In this document: piece by piece, positions 21,262 through 27,602 of the stretch
Numbering within the stretch: the stretch's first letter is position 1
Layout of the letters: each line of letters begins with the position of its first letter
NCBI GenBank assembly: GCA_020650975.1
Contig: JAIPMN010002638.1
Span: 1 to 27,602, forward strand
DNA: 27,602 nt
From: Apostichopus californicus
Lineage: Eukaryota; Echinodermata; Holothuroidea; Aspidochirotida; Stichopodidae
Direction: 5' to 3'
The notes under the pieces: generated by a model
Database searches by the model: none
Told to the model about the DNA's origin: nothing
Seen by the model: only the letters and a program-made list of their open reading frames with translations
Made by a program: the position numbers and the translations under genes

Positions 21262-21337
21262 CTGGGTGGGGTGTGAGAAGTGGGGTGCGAGAAGAGGGGT
21301 GAATGGGTGCGAGAAGAGGGGTGAATGGGGTGCGACA
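21262..21337. repeat. Short tandem repeat, 22-23-bp unit
   Basis: The unit GGGTGCGAGAAGAGGGGTGAAT occurs about two and a half times after a partial leading copy. Confidence 0.8.
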
Positions 21338-22030
21338 GGATCAGTGATCTGTTTACGGTACATACATCACAGAATATTATCATGTTCTGTGTGTGTGATT
21401 ATGTTGTTTACTTCAAAACGTGACTGAAATAAAGTTCTCTAAACAAATGAATATCCCAACAAAACAAAAGCAAATTATTGTTTAGGGCTATATCGAAAAC
21501 TTTTGATTGTCCCCTTATGGAATTATATCAGATAATTTCCACTTTGGGGTTACTTTGAAGTTATTGAATCGAGGGGTGGATGAGGCTGGGTTATTTCAAG
21601 AAACTGTTTTTTTTATATATAATTAATCATGCTCATAACCGCTTACATACGAAATCATATATACGAGAGATAACCATGGGCTACATTTTTGTTTTCGACG
21701 TACGACATAGTGTTGCATAAAAACATCTACATAATCATTGACATAATCATTCTACCATTATCAACGGGATAGTCATAACAAGAATAACAATAATAAATAA
21801 CAATAAAAAATTGTTAGAAACAAGACTAGCTGATCCAGAGAAAATAGTGACCCAGAAAAGGAACATGACAAAGGGCGCCCTCGGTTTACATTTTTAGTAT
21901 ATACGCCTACTGTCAGTGCAATAGACACCCTATTGCACCACCCTACACGGAGGTAATTTTTAAACTTCACCTTTTCTTAAACATGCATTCAAATAATATA
22001 GTTATATGGTGGAACTATGTTGTTTATCAC

Positions 22031-22087
22031 CCCAGCCCCTATCCCAGCCCCCCCCCCTCCCCCCAGCCCCCCCCCCCTCCTCCCGCC
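22031..22087. repeat. Poly-C tract with duplicated segment
   Basis: CAGCCCCCCCCCCTCC occurs twice in a row, flanked by further C-runs. The minus strand therefore has many G-runs of three to ten bases, which meets any quadruplex rule. Confidence 0.85.
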
Positions 22088-22881
22088 TCTATGAAAAAGA
22101 AGCCCTATTTCAATTAAATTTACATTTCTTCAAAGTCATGTGAACGTCCTTCAATATTACTGAGAACTTCGTTTCTATTGAACTTATACTGAACGATAAA
22201 CATGCGTGTCCTTTTCACAACGCAAATTTTGAAACAGGGACTAATTGACCTTTCCACGTGCCTCGTTTTATAGACGGCAACCTTCAATTATAACGATTTT
22301 ATTTGATTACAAATGTCATAAATATATATACAAAACAATAGTGTACTTTAAATAACCGTAGGGTATAATATTTTCGTTTTCATGTTACATAAAATGGAGA
22401 GGGGGGGAAGCCAAACAATTCAAATATGATTACAAATATGTAATTAAAGCTGCAAACGACATTTAATGAAGAAGAAAATCGGTTTCAATCACCGATATCA
22501 TCACGTTAACAATTATTTGGAGTTCAAACTCGAATCTTTGCTTCAACATAGACTATTACATATTCTTAGCACATGTACATACCTTAAGAAATGTATTTCT
22601 GTTATCATAGCAACAAGGATAGGACTATAGGTTTATCTCTCACGTGATTGTTTCGTACACAGTACATCCTAACATAAGACCGTCAACTTCAAAATACATG
22701 CAAAGGAGGGAAGTACATACCGTTTATGGAAGAATTTCATTCAGGCAATATCGATAAAAGGCACCTTTCTTCAGTGTATGGATGATTTTAGCGGAACTGA
22801 GTTCCAATGTAGTCACTGTTGTGACTCATATATGATGTAAACAGGGATAGTGTGTTAAAACATGAGCATGCATGTCTGTTA

Positions 22882-23366
22882 TTAACACCGTCATGCATGG
22901 TGTGATACGCGTGCACGGTTGCAGCTATAAATTAATTTGAATGTTCTAAATTTAAGTGAAAGTTACGAGCACACATATATTTACATACTGTCACTGTCAC
23001 TGTTTCGAATGATAACCCTAAATATTCCGTTATCACTTTTGTTATTAGGCCTACTTTTTCAAATCACTGCTAAAAGAAAAGGGCCAATATTAGCGCAAAC
23101 ACTTCTGTCAGAAACATGATGGGAAATTTGACAGCTAGAGAAATGAGTTTAAATATATAGGTCGTATATAGAATGCAACACTAAGGCAAACAGCTAGGCC
23201 CTTTCTCCGCCACGGTAATTGCTTCATTGTTTGATAACCACGTGATGTGAGGGATAGCATTATATAACATGTAAAGTTTTCTAAAAAGAGTTGCCTCAGT
23301 ATTGAGAAAGTGTATAGGGCTTACATTTCTGTGCATCTCATATCGCAATGCATGACGGTGTTTTAA
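22882..23366. mobile_element. Candidate MITE with TTAA flanks (~485 bp)
   Basis: CACCGTCATGCAT at 22886-22898 is the exact inverse of ATGCATGACGGTG at 23348-23360. Weaker inverted similarity continues inward for about 25 bp. TTAA stands directly outside the left end and two bases outside the right end, the target duplication used by piggyBac-type transposons. There is no coding capacity inside. The family is unknown, and chance TTAA in AT-rich DNA is possible. Confidence 0.4.
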
Positions 23367-24045
23367 TGCAAATATATACACAGCAAAAAGTACCTGTATA
23401 AATTTGTTATTTATTAATTAGTTAATGGCGCGCATCAACTATATTATCGTCTGAAAGTCTGTACGTATTAAAGGCACGCCTTGGTTGCATAGGACATATA
23501 TATTTGCACACACAGACTAATAGCAGATCATTTTACAAACTTCTTTGGTAGGCTACGGTATTGCTCATTAGTATATAAAAACTGGCAAATTCTACTTGAA
23601 TTGTGTGAATGAACTTTTATCATAATTACGAACAAATCAAAATTTTGCTGGATATTGAAACCGATATCGTATGGACCGTCTAGATCCCCATGATCTAGTG
23701 AGATGGATTACAAAATGTAACTTAATGCAACTGATAATGAAATGTTATAAACAAGAATAAAGATAACCGAATTTACTGACACATTTAGATCATAAAGATC
23801 TGGATTATTAGATTCAAATAATACCCATATTTTTTGTTCACAACCCTGGATATCAAATTTAAAAGCATATATACGTATATACGAAGAGCTATAGTGGTTA
23901 CGTACACGTCGGATTTAACGTTGATGTCCAAATGTCTCTCACATTATTTGGCGCCAATAACGTCGCGGTCTGATTCTGTCAGGAGTTCAGTTAACAATAT
24001 TTAACACAGTTTCTCCAATTGTTAGGTAATATGTTGACTACGGCA

Positions 24046-24051
24046 TTTATT
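24046..24051 (-). other. AATAAA poly(A) signal (proximal)
   Basis: It is the first canonical hexamer after the protocadherin stop on the coding strand. The downstream sequence has no clear GT-rich element, so it may be a minor or unused site. Confidence 0.35.
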
Positions 24052-24738
24052 GTACTAATGAGAGCATGGGGGTTATACGTAAATGTCATCAATATACAAT
24101 GGCCCCAAATATGCTAGAGAGTGGAATAATGGTCAGTTATAATCAAGCCGGAGGAAAGCAAATAACTGCTGAACTCAAAGAATTGTCGCTCACTCTAGAC
24201 ATGTTTTTCTTGTCTAAATTAATATCCCACATTATTTTGGGAGTAACACGGAGAGTCAGAGCCTATATTGGATGGTATACTTTTCATAACGTTGTTTAAT
24301 ATATTTTGCTAAAATAGCGGCTGTGCTGTTCACATAGTATAGGTATAGGCTATACATAACGCACAAGGGTTCATTAAAACAGACTTCTTGTCAATTCTCT
24401 CAATTTCTTTGCTCCTTTTTTACTCTCTTTGTTTTTCGTTTGCATCGTTTTGTTGCCCAGTTTCAGATTTTCAAAACCGTAACAAAAAAGACCCATCGAT
24501 TCCATTAGCGAACATCCGGTAAATGCTCCCTTCTGTTGTAATAACAAACGACGGAGGCAAATAGACTTTTCGATATGTCTTTTGTCATTAGCATTGACTC
24601 TCGGCCGTAATGATGCTCAAATCTATCTGTATAGACACAGATACTTCATGACAGAGCTAGCGGCGTCACGAGCATATCTTCATCCATCCAATTAGCTGCT
24701 GTTATATCGTCACATTGGCGTCGGCTATTTTAATCGAT

Positions 24739-25457
24739 TCATACCCAATCCCTATACGTTCCGTCCATTTCGTCCGTATTTTCCATGCAGCGTTTATCGA
24801 CGTGGTGATCTGAATATTCATCGTCTGAATCGACGACGTCGAGGTAAGGCGCGGGAGGGCGCACTTTGATGGAATCGACCGACGAATGGGAAACCGAATC
24901 GGCTCCACCTTCATAACTACCTGTAGAGGGCGTCCTGTTATGTAGTGCGAATGTCTCTGTGTCTTCGGGTCGGTCCCGACTGTGACCTAAACTTCCTGTT
25001 AGTCTAGACGCCCGTGTATGTAACGCTCTATCCCCTTGAGTCCTTCTCTTATTTGAATGTCTTCTTTGTCTGTTTCTCCTTTCGTCCGGATGTTCTCGAA
25101 TTGGAGATAGATTAGCTGCATTGACTGGCTTTCTAGAGTCATCGTACGACCGATCATATCGTCCAGGGTCGCTATTTGTCGACTCAGCATAGGAGGTCGT
25201 AGGCGACTGCCTGATCCTGTTCAGTAATACTGCAGCTTCCGATCGACCGACGCCGTAACTCGGGGTTGACCTTCTATCCTCCACGCGGTTGTCATTTCTA
25301 TCTTTGAACTCGTACTCATCTGGATACGGTGAGAAAGATACCGACTTAGACTTGGACACACCTTGGGGATTGTGAGATGACCAACACTGTTCGCTGTGAC
25401 CAAATGAGCGACATTCAGGGGTACACCTTGGTCCTTTCTGAAAGTCAGGAGAATTTT
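24739..25457 (-). CDS. Delta-protocadherin-like cadherin, last coding exon (cytoplasmic tail)
   Basis: This single exon has an acceptor at CTACAG/AA and encodes 238 residues to a TGA at 24739-24741. Residues 11-25 read CTPECRSFGHSEQCW. This fits CM2, the conserved cytoplasmic motif C-T-x-E-C-x-x-x-G-H-S-x-x-C-W of vertebrate delta-protocadherins. K37-S38-V39-S40-F41 follows at once and fits the RVxF docking pattern for protein phosphatase 1; delta-1 protocadherins carry a PP1-binding CM3 motif (R-R-V-T-F). The rest is disordered, rich in Ser, Arg, Asp and Tyr, with a basic cluster RRNRQRRHSNKRR. The protein ends Y-R-D-W-V, a possible class III PDZ ligand (acidic at -2, Val at 0). Transmembrane and cadherin repeats must lie upstream, beyond the right edge. 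The family acts in homophilic cell adhesion. Which member it is cannot be said. Confidence 0.75.
25381..25425 (-). other. CM2 motif of delta-protocadherins
   Basis: Fifteen codons match the CM2 pattern at every position I treat as invariant: C, T, E, C, G, H, S, C and W. This is the strongest family evidence for the exon. The spacing of the three cysteines and the Gly-His-Ser core is as in vertebrate delta-protocadherins. Confidence 0.8.
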
Positions 25458-27602
25458 CTGTAGCAAAGTAAAAATGAAAATGAAATTTAGAATTTTAGAA
25501 CGTGAAAGAACTAGTAAAGTGACCATTTTTGCTAAATAGAAGGGAAAAGCGATCTTTAATTACTTTCTTTGAGACCATGCTTTGACCACATGAGCTCCCA
25601 ATGTTGCGGTACGTCATTTCAAGCTATGAACCTCCATCGACGTTAAGTCTCTTATTGCAGGACTGCCAGATCAAGAATGCCTTTTGTAGTTTTATAACAA
25701 TTGACCATTGTTTCGTCAAGAATCAGATAAAAGATGATATTTATAGTTTACAAAGCTTTAGAAGAATATTTGGAAAATATTGTCCCCTAGTCCCCCCATG
25801 TCCCCTAAAGACTTAGCTGATGGTACTGTATAGTGAAGCTGTACAACTGCACTGACTCATGTGCAATACGCGGAACTGTTTATGCATGCAATCCAGACAC
25901 AATACTTCTTGTTCTAATATATGCACAACAAGAGGTCCCTCATCACTTCATAAATATATTTCGTAGGCGGGTAAGTGAAGAATTTCGCTTTGATCAATCA
26001 AATTGTTGCAATTGTATAAATCAGTTTATATATTGGGGGCGTGAGTGGAGTTGGGGAGGAAACAGTTCAAATGAATTAGGCATACGTAATAAATGTGCCA
26101 CTATGTTTTCAATAACGTGGTTATTTACGAGTGTTTTTGTAAACAACAAGAGCTATACCTTTGGTTTCGATACCCTGCACATGGTATCAGTTTATTTGAA
26201 ACATATAAAACACTATATGAGACGCAGTTAGTAAACACGTGAACTCTATCAATGTTAGCAAAAAGGGTCAGTTTTTTTTATACTGTATGTTACAAGCCAG
26301 GTTCATAGCCAGGGGAGGGGGAGGGAGAGGGGAGTGGAGAGGGCAGGGTGCCGGGTGGGAGGGAGAGTATGGGTGGGAGCCACGCCAATGTATGTATAAT
26401 ATACTTCCTATTCGCAAGCATATTAATTATTTTTGCCACCGTGTATGGGAAACAACAAAACTGTGAATTACATGTAATCCTGGCTAAGAACCGGTTGTAA
26501 ATGACAGCCATGCAGGCAAACAAGTATTATCAGAGGATCACTGCCGTTAAGCGTTAATCTTATTCACACAAGGTTGCAAATGACATAGACTATATGTTTG
26601 TTATGAATACATCTATGCAGATGCTTGCACTGTACAACTTTACAGTTAGCTTAATACGATTACAAACAAACGTTCATAACCGAGGTGAAACTGGCCAGTG
26701 AGTAATATTTTTAAGTCATTGATTTTAAACAGCAATGTCGAGATTTATAGACAATTTGAGCCGAAATTATTTTGAAACAACGTCATTCGACTTCCTATCC
26801 ACCCTGTTCTCCAAAAAACCCCGACCCTCCTAAAAACCACCCCCCCCCACCATAAAAAGAACTGTTATGAATATCATTTTAGCAACATGACTATTCCGTA
26901 TCGTACTATCTGATACCAATCCTTTAATGGCGTAATGGATAATGATTTCCTGTGCCAAAGGCATGTCTAATCCCCCCCCCCATCAAAAGCCACTCCTCAA
27001 CTCCTCCCTCTCCTCATCACCCTTCCTTCTCCTCATCACCCCTCCTATGCGTCTGTTTTTGATGTTCGTGTTGACTGTTTTTTTTTTTTAAACAGCTGAT
27101 AATTATGACAGGCATAACGGTATAAAAGGCATAAATTTAATACTTGAAGTGCCATAATAATCATAATTCGATTGTACCTTGATTGGTCTAACACATGATA
27201 CACTTTCAGTATGGCCTTTCTCATATCCAGAGCATGGTTGGTAGTAAAACATTGCATCATGTATGGGATTTTAAGGTTGTTTGCCTATAACTGTGAATTC
27301 ATAAAGCCTCAACATAAACGCCAGACAAAACATTTTGCTCGACGAATTGCCCTACCGTATCGTATTTTAACTCTTTGTAGTATTGGTATAGGGCTATAGG
27401 CTACAGTCTAATCCCGATATGGGACCATTCATATGGTGAAGTCAAACAAAGAAGACCATCGAAAAATGGTTAGAGAGGATTGACGAAATATGAGTTCAAT
27501 AGGTTAGACAAGACTGTCGAATTATAAACACTCCACAACGAAACTTTACAATTTGAAAGCAACAAAACATTGCAAAGTCATTCCAAACTAAAAGCAGAGA
27601 AA
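25458..27602 (-). other. Protocadherin intron, partial
   Basis: No further protocadherin exon (such as the CM1 region or cadherin repeats) is visible up to the right edge. The stretch is AT-rich with a G-rich tract (26310-26379) and C-runs near 26838 and 26970. A 132-codon plus-strand frame at 25833-26231 matches nothing I know. Confidence 0.5.
26310..26379. repeat. G-rich tract in protocadherin intron
   Basis: Repeated GGG to GGGGG runs are split by one or two bases on the plus strand. No tandem unit is clear. Confidence 0.7.

Larger units (their letters stand above)
20635..24738 (-). other. Probable long 3' UTR of the protocadherin gene
   Basis: Downstream of the protocadherin stop there is no reading frame I recognise for about 4.1 kb. 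Two same-strand AATAAA signals stand out. One is at 24046-24051, about 690 bases past the stop. The other is at 20651-20656, followed within 30 bases by a GT-rich stretch, which is the arrangement expected of a genuine 3' end. The region holds C-runs (22031-22087), a short tandem repeat (21262-21337) and a candidate MITE (22882-23366). A long UTR is inference. The stretch could instead be a shorter UTR plus intergenic DNA. Confidence 0.4.

Noticed and set aside
25833-26231. A 132-codon plus-strand frame
   Set aside because: No recognisable domain. It is AT-rich DNA inside the protocadherin intron and no splice context was found.
1-27602. CRISPR arrays, operons, bacterial promoters
   Set aside because: The tandem arrays have no spacer structure (units are contiguous), and the split genes show this is animal nuclear DNA.

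Overview
The window looks like nuclear DNA of a marine invertebrate deuterostome. It is AT-rich, carries split genes with GT-AG introns, tRNA-headed SINEs with (TTA)n/(ATT)n tails, and many minisatellites and C- or G-runs. The style and the delta-protocadherin tail suggest an echinoderm, perhaps a holothurian. That placement is inference, because no species-specific marker is visible.

Two protein genes can be supported, both on the minus strand. The first is an essentially complete DNAJA3 (Tid1, mitochondrial DnaJ/Hsp40). Its 11 coding exons run from 19712 down to 4387 and predict 469 residues, against 480 in the human long form as I recall it. All exon joins keep phase. The order is targeting sequence, J domain with HPD, short G/F linker, four CxxCxGx[GR] zinc repeats, C-terminal substrate-binding domain and a variable tail. 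A further phase-compatible exon at 4061-4212 gives an alternative C-terminus of 484 residues in total. The second is the last coding exon (24739-25457) of a delta-protocadherin-like cadherin. It holds the CM2 motif, an RVxF-type PP1 docking motif and a hydrophobic C-terminus. Its ectodomain exons lie beyond the right edge. Its 3' UTR may extend about 4 kb to a good poly(A) signal at 20651-20656, which would leave about 0.9 kb before the DNAJA3 start.

Layout: 1-4060 holds only repeats and low-complexity DNA. 4061-19712 is DNAJA3, whose introns carry three copies of one SINE family, one copy of a second SINE family and two large minisatellites. 19713-20630 is the putative DNAJA3 promoter region. 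20630-24738 is the putative protocadherin 3' UTR with a candidate MITE. 24739-25457 is the protocadherin tail exon. 25458-27602 is protocadherin intron.

The most unusual structure is a ~69-bp minisatellite in DNAJA3 intron 6. Its unit is a duplicate of the last eight codons of exon 6 plus its 5' splice site, so about 15 near-perfect decoy donors lie directly behind the real one. A second array of ~22 units of 33/42 bp abuts the acceptor of the adjacent exon 5. No wholly new biological system was identified.
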